Shown here: positions 1 to 6,259 of the stretch, piece by piece
Numbering within the stretch: position 1 is the stretch's first letter
How the letters are laid out: every line of letters begins with the position of its first letter
Source of the DNA: an uncultured Roseburia sp.
GTDB taxonomy: Bacteria; Bacillota; Clostridia; Lachnospirales; Lachnospiraceae
Direction: 5' to 3'
Assembly (NCBI GenBank): GCA_947384095.1
Contig: CANDFU010000086.1
Span: 1-7,075 of the forward strand
DNA: 7,075 nucleotides
Translations under genes and position numbers: made by a program
Notes under the pieces: generated by a model
Told to the model about the DNA's origin: nothing
The model's database searches: none
What the model saw: only the letters and a program-made list of their open reading frames with translations

Positions 1-46
1 AGATGACGAGAGGTGACTGGAGTTCAGACGTGTGCTCTTCCGATCT
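1..46 (+). other. Untrimmed Illumina P7-side adapter with i7 index
   Basis: This is synthetic sequence, not genome. Positions 13-46 match the Illumina index-read adapter, ending in GCTCTTCCGATCT. Positions 1-4 (AGAT) match the end of the P7 arm. The 8 bases between them (5-12, GACGAGAG) sit exactly where an i7 index belongs. Genomic sequence begins at 47. Any reading frame crossing this boundary has a false end. Confidence 0.98.
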
Positions 47-537
47 CGCTTTTCTCCGGTCTTTTCATTTGTGATGACGCATCCTTTCGACGTTTCGCTC
101 CCCGCTGCAGCAATGGATAATACACTGGCAACCGGAATGCACTTCCTTGCCATGCGCGTATGTTCAAACAGCTCCCATACATCTTTCTCCGGTTCCGCCA
201 GCCCATACGCGATCGCTTTTGCCGTATCAATCACGCTGCCGCCTCCCACAGCAAGAAGAAAATCAACGTTTTTTGATTTGCCGATACGGATCCCTTCATA
301 AACCTTATCTAAATGCGGATTGGGAACTACGCCTCCCAGTTCGCAAAACATAATCTGCGCATCCCGGAGCGCATTTTCCACTTTTTCCAGCAATCCCGAA
401 CGTTTCACACTCCCGCCGCCATATACGATCAGAACACTGGCTGCACCTGCTTCTTTTAACTGCTTTCCTGTTTCATTTTCAGCCCCCGTTCCAAAAATCA
501 CTTTTGTCGGCGCATAAAACTCAAAATTATTTGCCAT
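47..537 (-). CDS. Iron-containing alcohol dehydrogenase, YqhD/BdhA type (N-terminal part only)
   Basis: The 163 complete codons present start at ATG 537-535, with GGAGGT at 545-550 seven bases upstream. The rest of the gene is lost beyond the adapter junction; the family is normally about 385 residues. Visible motifs are YGGGSVK at residues 39-45, an ELGGVVPNP segment at 66-74 typical of the NADPH-linked butanol dehydrogenase/YqhD branch, GGGSVIDTAK at 98-107 (nucleotide binding), and AAAGSE at 143-148, where relatives usually have ATGSE. In this family the enzyme reduces aldehydes to alcohols in the cytoplasm with NAD(P)H and a metal bound by Asp/His ligands in the C-terminal half. That half is absent here, so metal use and substrate cannot be judged. 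The gene is divergent from an AraC-family regulator that is its likely controller. The frame stays open through the adapter, so the cut is technical and not a pseudogene. Confidence 0.93.
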
Positions 538-580
538 AAAATTTACCTCCATTTTTGTCCATACTGTCAATATTTTTTAC

Positions 581-646
581 TCAGATCGTTATGTCCGGTA
601 TTTTTCCAAACCCTGTATTAGTAAAAATACTCTTTTCTTCCTTCAC
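581..646 (-). CDS. Possible 21-residue leader peptide upstream of the alcohol dehydrogenase
   Basis: A GTG codon at 646-644 lies 8 bases after a strong AAGGAG (655-660). It opens a 21-codon frame, VKEEKSIFTNTGFGKIPDITI, ending at TGA 581-583. It sits in the roughly 147-base leader predicted for the dehydrogenase transcript, 43 bases before that gene's ATG. I do not recognise the peptide. It could be a translated leader, a remnant of a decayed gene, or chance. The support is the ribosome-site spacing only, so confidence is low. Confidence 0.25.
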   Translation of the reverse strand: MKEEKSIFTNTGFGKIPDITI

Positions 647-683
647 AGCAGCCTCTCCTTCCCCAATTTTTCAGTTGCCTCCA

Positions 684-720
684 TACTTATATTATAAGGA
701 TAGTGTGTCCGTAAAAATAT
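684..720 (-). promoter_or_regulatory. Candidate promoter for the alcohol dehydrogenase
   Basis: On the minus strand there is a perfect -10 TATAAT at 691-696. The -35 region around 714-719 is poor (TATTTT-like), which is usual for activator-dependent promoters. Transcription would start near 684, leaving a leader of about 147 bases before the ATG at 537. The operator-like repeats at 721-751 begin just upstream of the -35 position, where an AraC-type activator would contact RNA polymerase. Confidence 0.5.
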
Positions 721-751
721 AATTATCGAGCCTTAATCTGGAACTATCGGG
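721..751 (+). promoter_or_regulatory. Putative AraC-type operator: two direct half-sites 21 bp apart
   Basis: AATTATCGAG (721-730) and AACTATCGGG (742-751) match at 8 of 10 positions, as AAYTATCGRG. They lie in the same orientation with a 21-base offset, two helical turns. AraC-family dimers typically bind direct half-sites on one face of the helix with this spacing. The pair lies between the two divergent -10 elements. The right half-site overlaps the -35 position of the regulator's own promoter, and the left half-site abuts the -35 position of the dehydrogenase promoter. Activation of the dehydrogenase and autoregulation are inferences from this geometry. Confidence 0.5.
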
Positions 752-767
752 ACAGACATGTTATAAT
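739..767 (+). promoter_or_regulatory. Extended -10 promoter of the AraC-family gene
   Basis: An extended -10 element, TG (759-760), one base, then a perfect TATAAT (762-767), stands 33 bases before the ATG at 801. At 17-base spacing the -35 is TGGAAC (739-744), matching the consensus at only 3 of 6 positions. The TG extension would offset this weakness. The right half-site of the candidate operator covers this -35. Confidence 0.6.
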
Positions 768-800
768 CAGACTAATAATAAGGACAAGGCAGGTATCTGT

Positions 801-1679
801 ATGCAGTCATTTGAAACAGACGGGAATCAGGTAGAAATTATTGAAGGTATGACAATGGAGTATCCCTATTGCCTCCATAAACGTGACCTGACAAATTTTG
901 TTGTTCCGTGGCATTGGCACGAAGAATTAGAGTTAGGGTATATACAAGAGGGCATCAGCAAAATAGTAACCATCGGTGCCGAATACACAATCCGTCAGGG
1001 CGACGGATTCTTTGTCAACAGCAATGTAATGTGTATGAAACAGAATGCTTCTCCAGGTGTAAAAACAATAGAAATAAATCATATTTTTCATCCGGTTTTT
1101 TTAGGCGGGCATTTTAAGAGCCGTTTTGAAACAAAATATCTGAATCCAGTCATTAACAACAGGCAGATTGAAGTGCATGTTATCCGCAGAGGGCGTCCAA
1201 CAGCTGATTTGATACTGAAAAACCTGTACCGCCTAAAGGAATTGCAGAACGAAGCAGATTCAGAATTACAGACCCGAAATACCCTCTCAGAAACCTGGAG
1301 CCTTCTTATCAAGGAGCTTCAGGAGAACCCCGATACCCCAAAAATTACACAGACGGAACAGGCGAACCGCCTGCGCAGTATGATCGCATATATCAACCAG
1401 CATTACCCTGAAAAAATCTCCTTAGCAGAAATAGCAAAAACAGCCGGTGTGAGCGAAAGGGAAGCCACCCGCTGTTTTAAGAAAAACATCGGCCAAAGCC
1501 CCATGGAATATCTGATCAGATATCGTTTGAACCAATCCAAAAAATTACTTTCAGAAACCGGCATGACCATTACCGACATCTGTCAGCAGTTCGGTTTCTC
1601 GGATAGCGCTTACTTTGGAAAAGTTTTCCGCAAGTTTTTCGATATGACGCCAAGTGAATACCGTTCCGGCGGTATATGA
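801..1679 (+). CDS. AraC-family transcriptional regulator with N-terminal cupin domain
   Basis: This 292-residue protein is the standard AraC-family size. Residues about 20-110 form a cupin-like sensor domain with the characteristic WHWHEELEL at 37-45. A connecting helical region follows. The C-terminal DNA-binding domain spans about 185-290 and has two helix-turn-helix units: one at about 207-226 (SLAEIAKTAGVSEREATRCF) and one at about 255-277. The family signature runs through GFSDSAYFGKVFRKFF and ends MTPSEYR at 287 or so. Such proteins bind a small ligand, often a sugar or other metabolite, and activate neighbouring genes; the ligand here is unknown. The start at 801 has a modest AGG at 791-793. 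An in-frame ATG at 855 has GAAGG seven bases upstream and is an alternative that would remove 18 residues without touching the cupin core. The gene is divergent from the alcohol dehydrogenase, its probable target, and convergent with the diguanylate cyclase gene. Confidence 0.95.
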   Translation: MQSFETDGNQVEIIEGMTMEYPYCLHKRDLTNFVVPWHWHEELELGYIQEGISKIVTIGAEYTIRQGDGFFVNSNVMCMKQNASPGVKTIEINHIFHPVFLGGHFKSRFETKYLNPVINNRQIEVHVIRRGRPTADLILKNLYRLKELQNEADSELQTRNTLSETWSLLIKELQENPDTPKITQTEQANRLRSMIAYINQHYPEKISLAEIAKTAGVSEREATRCFKKNIGQSPMEYLIRYRLNQSKKLLSETGMTITDICQQFGFSDSAYFGKVFRKFFDMTPSEYRSGGI

Positions 1680-1713
1680 CTGTATTCGGAAAACATATTC
1701 TCCTTGCCGCATA

Positions 1714-1744
1714 TCAAAAAAGGGACTGCATCACGCAATCCCTT
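1714..1744 (-). terminator. Intrinsic terminator of the cyclase transcription unit
   Basis: The arms are 1720-1729 (AAGGGACTGC) and 1735-1744 (GCAATCCCTT), with a 5-base loop. On the minus strand the single non-canonical pair is a G-U wobble and the hairpin is followed by a run of six T (1721-1716, partly within the stem). On the plus strand the same position is an A-C mismatch and no T run follows. It therefore serves leftward transcription. It lies about 130 bases past the cyclase stop, and the stop of the out-of-frame extension (1731-1733) falls inside its loop. Confidence 0.75.
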
Positions 1745-1880
1745 GTCCAGCGTATCCCCTTGTCCACGGAAGGGAACCGGCCGCTATATCTGCCACGTCA
1801 TTGAAACGACCCTCTATCATTTTTTGCTGTTCCCGCAGATAGATGTCCCGATCCGGTGCAGGCGCATAACAGCCCTTCAC
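1731..1880 (-). CDS. Out-of-frame extension of the cyclase, or small overlapping ORF (49 codons)
   Basis: Right after the cyclase stop, the -1 frame stays open from 1928 to a TGA at 1731-1733. Taken from the GTG at 1880-1878, which overlaps the cyclase TGA as GTGA, it encodes 49 residues starting VKGCYAPAPDRDIYL and containing QQKMIEGRFNDVADIAAG. The composition looks protein-like. No convincing ribosome site precedes the GTG, so a stand-alone gene would depend on translational coupling. The alternative is a frameshift at the A6 run (1907-1912), which would make this the natural C-terminal tail of the cyclase, reaching exactly to the terminator. The frameshift could be a sequencing or assembly error, a mutation, or slippage. 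I do not recognise the sequence as a known domain. Confidence 0.4.
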   Translation of the reverse strand: MKGCYAPAPDRDIYLREQQKMIEGRFNDVADIAAGSLPWTRGYAGQGIA

Positions 1881-3787
1881 CGGCTGTCCCGGCCGGATTT
1901 GCGAAATTTTTTGTTCTCGTACATTTTCTCATCGGCCTCTTTTAGCAGCGCCCGATAATCGGTGTGGCGTTCCGTCATACAATAGCCAAAAGAAAAACCA
2001 AGAGGCACATACAGCTCGTCGTTCAGACGGGCACGGCTGTTGTTCTGCAGCCCCTCCAGCGCCGTGAGAGCGTCGGACAGCGCCGCCCTTGTCTGATACC
2101 GGTATAGAAACAGGACAAATTCATCGCCTCCCAGCCTCGCGGCAATACTATGGCCGGGTGCAAATTCCCCGAGCAGGCCGGCGAGCTGCTTCAGATAAGC
2201 GTCCCCTCCCTCGTGGCCGTATGTATCGTTGACTACCTTTAAGTTATCCGCGTCGATCATCACAAGAGCGCTCTCACGCATCTCCTCCGGCTTTTGGAAG
2301 CAGGACGCAAGGAAATTCTCCAGCCCCCCGCGGTTGTACAATCCGGTCAGATGATCATAATCCCTCTCCCGCTCGATCTGCAGACGTTTTATTGTGTCTT
2401 CGGTCACATCGATGAGAACACCGAATACATTGCTGCTCTCTGAGATCTCCTCAGCCTTGATATAGCGCTCATCCAGTCTGTAGACATTGGCCTCATCGGC
2501 AAAGGGGCGGCTGCGGAGATCGGAAAGAAAATCCCCGAACGCCCGGTAATCGCAGGACAGTTCTCTCGCCCTTTCGGGGGTGAGTCCGAGAATCTGCGGC
2601 ACATACTCCGTAAAACGCACCTGCCGCATGTGCTCGTTGTACTCGTACACCCCGATGTACAGATTCGTTTTGCTGAGCACATAGGACATCTTCCTGCTAT
2701 TATCCAGGAGACTCTTTTTCATTCGATTGATATCGCCGCTCAGCTCGGATAATTCCGTGCTGCTGTGAATATCAATGACCTCGTCGAGATTCCCGGCGGC
2801 AATGGCGTGAAGCTTTTGATTGATACGGTAGATATCGTCCACAACATAGCGGTTCATATAGCCTGTCACAGCACGCATAAGAACAACGGCGATTATGATA
2901 AGGCAGGAACAGAGAACAACGGTATTCAGCATGATCCACTCATAAAGCTCGCGGTTGGTAAGAATACGCCCGATATAACTGGAGCCGATGGGCTTAAATA
3001 CACAGAAGGAGTCCTGACCGTTGACGGTGGCGTGGAATCCCTTTGACTGGACGGTGATATCGCTCAGACTCAGACCGACCGCTTCAATATTTTTGTGCAC
3101 ACAGCCCAGATCTGTGGAACCCACAATCTCCCCGCTCGCCTGGTCAATGGCATAATAGCTGGCTTCCGGATTCACCCGGAACAGGGAAAATATGTACGAA
3201 AGTTCATTTTTCTGCGTCGCTTTCATGACGTTGACAGGGGACATGCCCACCTGTACGATAAATTTTTCGTCCGCGCTCCACAGGGCCGAATACTGCATCA
3301 TTTTTGCCTCCGCAGTATTCGGCATTATATCCTGCACAAGTTTCAAAGACTTATCAGCCAGCATCGGTTTAAAAAACACCATCTGTTCGCCGGAATCAAA
3401 AGTGTAATCAAAATATTCCGGGTGGGTTCCCGCAAAGATACGTCCGGTCTCGTCAAAAATATGGATTTCATCCACCTCCATAAAAACCGCGATCCGTCTG
3501 AGCTCGTCAACGCTGTCAAGCACAGAAGGCTTGTCCTGTATCAGATAAGCAATTGCCTCCGCATTGTACAGGCAGGTCTGGCTGTATTCTTCGCTGATTT
3601 CCGCAAGCTCGGCATTGTTCTCTTCCAGAACATGCTCGATCTGCTGAAACGTCACTACGGCGTCGTTGTACGCCTGCCGGTGCGTGTCGGCAACCTGAAC
3701 GTAAACGATAACAATTGTCAGAAAGGAAATAAGGATCAATGTAACCAGATTCATGTACCTGCTGATCATTTTTCTGAGTGGCTTCAT
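1877..3787 (-). CDS. Membrane-bound diguanylate cyclase (sensor, HAMP, PAS-like, GGDEF)
   Basis: This 636-residue inner-membrane signalling enzyme is predicted to make cyclic di-GMP from two GTP. A membrane helix lies at about 13-33. An extracytoplasmic sensor region of Cache-like size and layout spans about 34-283, though I name that fold only from architecture. A second helix lies at about 285-305, then a HAMP linker at about 305-358, a PAS-like domain at about 370-462 ending FGVLIDVTEDT, and a GGDEF domain at about 470-630. The GGDEF domain has DHLTGLYNR (478-486), the metal-binding IDADN (511-515) and an intact GGDEF (553-557), so it should be active. The inhibitory RxxD site expected just upstream of GGDEF is absent (PGHS instead), which suggests no product inhibition there. 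The ATG at 3787 follows AGGAGG (3793-3798) at 5 bases. The gene follows the DUF362 gene on the same strand after 185 bases. The C-terminus may be longer if the frame break at the A6 run near 1907-1912 is real. Confidence 0.95.
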   Translation of the reverse strand: MKPLRKMISRYMNLVTLILISFLTIVIVYVQVADTHRQAYNDAVVTFQQIEHVLEENNAELAEISEEYSQTCLYNAEAIAYLIQDKPSVLDSVDELRRIAVFMEVDEIHIFDETGRIFAGTHPEYFDYTFDSGEQMVFFKPMLADKSLKLVQDIMPNTAEAKMMQYSALWSADEKFIVQVGMSPVNVMKATQKNELSYIFSLFRVNPEASYYAIDQASGEIVGSTDLGCVHKNIEAVGLSLSDITVQSKGFHATVNGQDSFCVFKPIGSSYIGRILTNRELYEWIMLNTVVLCSCLIIIAVVLMRAVTGYMNRYVVDDIYRINQKLHAIAAGNLDEVIDIHSSTELSELSGDINRMKKSLLDNSRKMSYVLSKTNLYIGVYEYNEHMRQVRFTEYVPQILGLTPERARELSCDYRAFGDFLSDLRSRPFADEANVYRLDERYIKAEEISESSNVFGVLIDVTEDTIKRLQIERERDYDHLTGLYNRGGLENFLASCFQKPEEMRESALVMIDADNLKVVNDTYGHEGGDAYLKQLAGLLGEFAPGHSIAARLGGDEFVLFLYRYQTRAALSDALTALEGLQNNSRARLNDELYVPLGFSFGYCMTERHTDYRALLKEADEKMYENKKFRKSGRDSR

Positions 3788-3838
3788 CTGTGCCTCCTGT
3801 TTCGTGTGAAAATAAATGCGAAGCCTTTACAAACGATG

Positions 3839-3869
3839 ATTATAAGAAAAGAACAAACAAATATGTCGG
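3839..3869 (-). promoter_or_regulatory. Proximal candidate promoter of the cyclase gene
   Basis: On the minus strand a perfect -10 TATAAT lies at 3839-3844, with a weak -35 CCGACA at 3864-3869 and a long 19-base spacer. Transcription would begin near 3832, 45 bases before the ATG. The -10 is good but the spacing is poor, so support is moderate. Confidence 0.35.
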
Positions 3870-3929
3870 CGGCCCCGGGTCTGTCCCGTCCATCTTTCCA
3901 ACATGCCGGCCATTCTTACAAATAAATAT

Positions 3930-3958
3930 ATGGTAGCATACTCATAGAAGATTAGCAA
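3930..3958 (-). promoter_or_regulatory. Distal candidate promoter of the cyclase gene
   Basis: On the minus strand a -35 TTGCTA (3953-3958) is separated by 17 bases from a -10 TACCAT (3930-3935) preceded by TG at the extended position (3937-3938). Each hexamer matches consensus at 4 of 6 positions. It would give a leader of about 135 bases. No terminator is visible between the DUF362 stop and this point, so read-through from the upstream gene is also possible. Confidence 0.35.
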
Positions 3959-3972
3959 GAAAATTTCAGCTT

Positions 3973-5070
3973 TTAATCCCACTCCTTCCGCAGAAACGCA
4001 ACGATATCCACCGCTTTTGGCGGACAGCCTCCTAAGGTTTTCTCAAAACATTTCGTGCACTGTCCCACGCCGATTTTGCCCGTCTTCCCGCGATATCCCT
4101 GCCCAATTGCGATGTCTCCTGTTTTATGCCCCCGCAGTCTGCCCTCGTCACGCAGGCGGTCAAGCGCGTAAATCAGAGAACCATAGCAGGCAGAACAGGC
4201 TTCTTTTGCATCTGCATAGGCGGCCAGCTTCGTCACCCGCTGGCTGCGGCGCATTGTTTTCACATCCGGCGTGCCTTCATTCAACGATATAAGCCTGGCG
4301 TGCGCCACATCCGTGCTTCCCACGCCAAGCTGCTCTGCCATGCGTATATACGCAATATCATGCGCGCGATGTCCCATGCTCTCGGCTGCAAAGCTGTCGC
4401 AGAGCACCGGGTCCTTAAAACCAAGCACACGATTCATGACAACCGGATTTCCTCCCTCCTCAAAATCCAGATCGCCGCAGATATTGTCCACAAGAATAAA
4501 ATCCTGATGAATGACGGTATTCAGATGTGCGATCGGCCCGTGCAGTCCAAGCGTATGAAATCTGCGCTTTTCCGAATTGGGAATAAGGCCTTTGCTGTTT
4601 TTTAACGCACAGGTGACGGTCGTCTGACAATGCCCCTTTAACACCGGAAGATTGATCAGGTAATCCAGCTTCAACGCCGCGTCACAGACCGAAACAGACA
4701 TCCCTGCAGCGTCCAGCGTCTGAAAAGAATCCTTTTGCAGATCAAGAAACGGCACCCCGTGTTTCTCACAGATATCGTAAACCCCGCATATCCGCACGGC
4801 CTGCGACGTACAATCTCCGATCCAGGAACCCTCCAGCACCACCAGATTCAGAAAACCTTCCTCTTTCAAGTAAGTCAGCACTCCGTCCACAAGCTCCGGG
4901 TGCGTCACCGCGCCGCCGGACGCCTTTTTCGCCGCAAGTATATTTGGCTTGACGCCGATTCGTTTTCTCCGGTCTCCGATATCCGCCGCCAGATCGGCAG
5001 CCCGCAAAATCCGAACAGCCATTTCCTTATAATTCTCTCCCTGTATTATATAAATATCATTTTTCTGCAT
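3973..5070 (-). CDS. DUF362 domain-containing protein with cysteine-rich C-terminus
   Basis: This 365-residue protein without signal peptide or membrane segment is presumably cytoplasmic. The N-terminal two thirds fit DUF362: GVKPNILAAKKASGGAVTHP at about 39-58 (KPN motif, then T/N-HPE), a VLEGS segment at 78-82, LINLPVLKGH at 138-147, and ALKNSKG at 155-161. The C-terminal third has a cysteine pair ACSAC (C292, C295), IAIGQGYRGKTGKIGVGQCTKC (C338, C341) and GGCPP (C349). The spacing suggests metal or iron-sulfur binding, which is inference. The family has no generally agreed reaction, so I assign none. The ATG at 5070 follows GGAGGT (5076-5081) at 5 bases. It is divergent from the CAP protein gene and upstream of the cyclase on the same strand. 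Confidence 0.92.
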   Translation of the reverse strand: MQKNDIYIIQGENYKEMAVRILRAADLAADIGDRRKRIGVKPNILAAKKASGGAVTHPELVDGVLTYLKEEGFLNLVVLEGSWIGDCTSQAVRICGVYDICEKHGVPFLDLQKDSFQTLDAAGMSVSVCDAALKLDYLINLPVLKGHCQTTVTCALKNSKGLIPNSEKRRFHTLGLHGPIAHLNTVIHQDFILVDNICGDLDFEEGGNPVVMNRVLGFKDPVLCDSFAAESMGHRAHDIAYIRMAEQLGVGSTDVAHARLISLNEGTPDVKTMRRSQRVTKLAAYADAKEACSACYGSLIYALDRLRDEGRLRGHKTGDIAIGQGYRGKTGKIGVGQCTKCFEKTLGGCPPKAVDIVAFLRKEWD

Positions 5071-5104
5071 CCACTACCTCCACATATAGAATAAACAATC
5101 TTTT

Positions 5105-5117
5105 TTGGATGATTATA
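5105..5117 (-). promoter_or_regulatory. Candidate -10 of the DUF362 gene
   Basis: TATAAT on the minus strand at 5112-5117, in very AT-rich DNA, would start transcription near 5105, a 35-base leader. No convincing -35 lies 16-18 bases upstream. Confidence 0.4.
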
Positions 5118-5131
5118 GCTATTTTTTAGAT

Positions 5132-5155
5132 TTTTACACCTTTTTGTGATATACT
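5132..5155 (+). promoter_or_regulatory. Extended -10 promoter of the CAP protein gene
   Basis: TG (5147-5148), one base, then TATACT (5150-5155) form an extended -10. The -35 in the T-rich stretch before it is weak. Transcription would start near 5162 and the ATG is at 5190. It lies back to back with the DUF362 promoter in the 119-base gap between the two genes. Confidence 0.55.
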
Positions 5156-5189
5156 GATTTCAAATCTTAGTCAGAAAGGAGACATTTTT

Positions 5190-6158
5190 ATGAACAAACG
5201 TCTCAAAATAAAAATTACTGCTTTTCTCCTGTTTTTTGCCTTACTGCTATCGCAGGTATCCGGCACGGTTTCCGCCGCGTCCACACGCCCGGCCGATGTG
5301 AACAGGGCAGGAAAGAACAATCTGCTGGCCGAAGTTTCGGGCACCTATGAGTATGTAAAAAAGGATACCATCTTAAAAAAGATCAACGAAATCCGCAAAG
5401 AAGCCTGCGTCAACGGTTTCCGCAATCCCGCCACAGGCAAAAAGCTCAGACGGTCAGACTATGTGCCGGTCAAATGGTCCTCCAATCTGGAATGGATCGC
5501 CCAGCTCAGAGCCGCCGAATGCACCGTCTACGAAAGCCACACGCGTCCAAACGGCCAAAGCTGCTTTAGCATACAGCGCAAAAAAGAACAAAGCTGGGCC
5601 GAAAACCTTGCCTGGAATTATTCCGGGCTGATGAGAGGTATCGAGCAGTGGTACGGCGAAAAAGACGCCTGGGTCAAACAGGACAGCAACGCCGTAACCG
5701 GGCATTACACCTCTCTTATCAACCCGAACTACAAATTCATCGGTCTCGGGTCCTTTCGCCGCGATACCGGCGGCTGGTACGGCGTATCCGCGGAGTTTGG
5801 TTATTCCACCAGCGGCTCCCAGGCAAAATCAAAATTAAACGGAAAAACAGTACAGACGATCGAAGTCCAAAAAGACTGCGTCAAAAAACCGAAGCTTTCC
5901 GCCCCATCCTCAATCCAGTTAAAAAAGAAAAAAACGGCAACTGTTACCTGTGATATTGTATATCCAAAGATTGGCGGCGGAATCAACACGACGAAAGCAA
6001 CCGTCACAAAAGGCATTACCTGGAAATCCTCAAAACCGTCGGTCCTCGACGTCAGTCCGGACGGCAGAATCAAAGCAAAAAAAGCCGGAAAAGCCACAAT
6101 CACCGCAAAGATAAAAGGTGTTTTTACCGTAAAAAAAACCATCACTGTAAAACGGTAA
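5190..6158 (+). CDS. Secreted CAP-domain protein with C-terminal bacterial Ig-like domain
   Basis: This 322-residue exported protein has a signal peptide: basic MNKRLKIKIT, a hydrophobic core at about 11-22, and likely cleavage after VSA (A29). The CAP (SCP/PR-1) domain spans about 58-206. It carries the family's His/Glu set: H117 in SHTRPNG, E138 in WAENL, E157 in WYGE, and H172 in GHYTSLINP. Residues about 236-321 form a Big_2-type Ig-like domain, with WKSSKPSVLDVSPDGRIKA at about 278-296 and KAGKATITAK, a domain often seen in surface adhesins. The mature protein is lysine-rich. No LPXTG or transmembrane anchor is seen, so it may be released or held non-covalently. The biochemical role of bacterial CAP proteins is mostly unsettled; wall or ligand binding at the surface is inference. 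AAGGAG (5176-5181) stands 8 bases before the ATG. It is monocistronic, ended by the terminator at 6204-6255. Confidence 0.94.
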   Translation: MNKRLKIKITAFLLFFALLLSQVSGTVSAASTRPADVNRAGKNNLLAEVSGTYEYVKKDTILKKINEIRKEACVNGFRNPATGKKLRRSDYVPVKWSSNLEWIAQLRAAECTVYESHTRPNGQSCFSIQRKKEQSWAENLAWNYSGLMRGIEQWYGEKDAWVKQDSNAVTGHYTSLINPNYKFIGLGSFRRDTGGWYGVSAEFGYSTSGSQAKSKLNGKTVQTIEVQKDCVKKPKLSAPSSIQLKKKKTATVTCDIVYPKIGGGINTTKATVTKGITWKSSKPSVLDVSPDGRIKAKKAGKATITAKIKGVFTVKKTITVKR

Positions 6159-6203
6159 ATTTACTTCCTTATGTCACGGTGCAACAATGGCGCCTATGTA
6201 GCC

Positions 6204-6255
6204 AAAAAGGCGTGAGAGCCGCAAATCGGATCTCACGCCTTCTATTTATTTTTTT
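6204..6255. terminator. Bidirectional intrinsic terminator between convergent genes
   Basis: A perfect 11-base stem pairs 6207-6217 (AAGGCGTGAGA) with 6231-6241. After one G-A mismatch the stem continues with CCG/CGG (6219-6221, 6227-6229) around a CAAAT loop. On the plus strand it is followed by a T-rich tract through 6255, ending the CAP gene 46 bases after its stop. On the minus strand it is followed by TTTTT (6208-6204), ending the flavodiiron gene 19 bases after its stop at 6260. Confidence 0.92.
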
Positions 6256-6259
6256 CCAG

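Noticed and set aside
24..230. Minus-strand 68-codon and plus-strand 89-codon frames near the left end
   Set aside because: Both run through adapter sequence and overlap the recognisable alcohol dehydrogenase in other frames; the dehydrogenase frame itself stays open into the adapter.
565..570. Perfect TTGACA on the minus strand as a -35 for the dehydrogenase
   Set aside because: At normal spacing its -10 would be GGTAAA overlapping the ribosome site, which leaves no usable leader.
621..719. GTAAAAATA repeated at 621-629 and 711-719
   Set aside because: In such AT-rich DNA a 9-base match is close to chance, and the 90-base spacing is not close to a whole number of helical turns.
801..1876. 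Lower GC in the first half of the regulator gene than in the cyclase gene, as a sign of transfer or of a chimeric contig
   Set aside because: Sample lines vary widely and the second half of the regulator is as GC-rich as its neighbours; no sharp break or junction repeat is seen.
3095..3925. 276-codon plus-strand open frame
   Set aside because: It lies antisense to the diguanylate cyclase and has no domain I recognise; the cyclase has clear motifs and a strong ribosome site.
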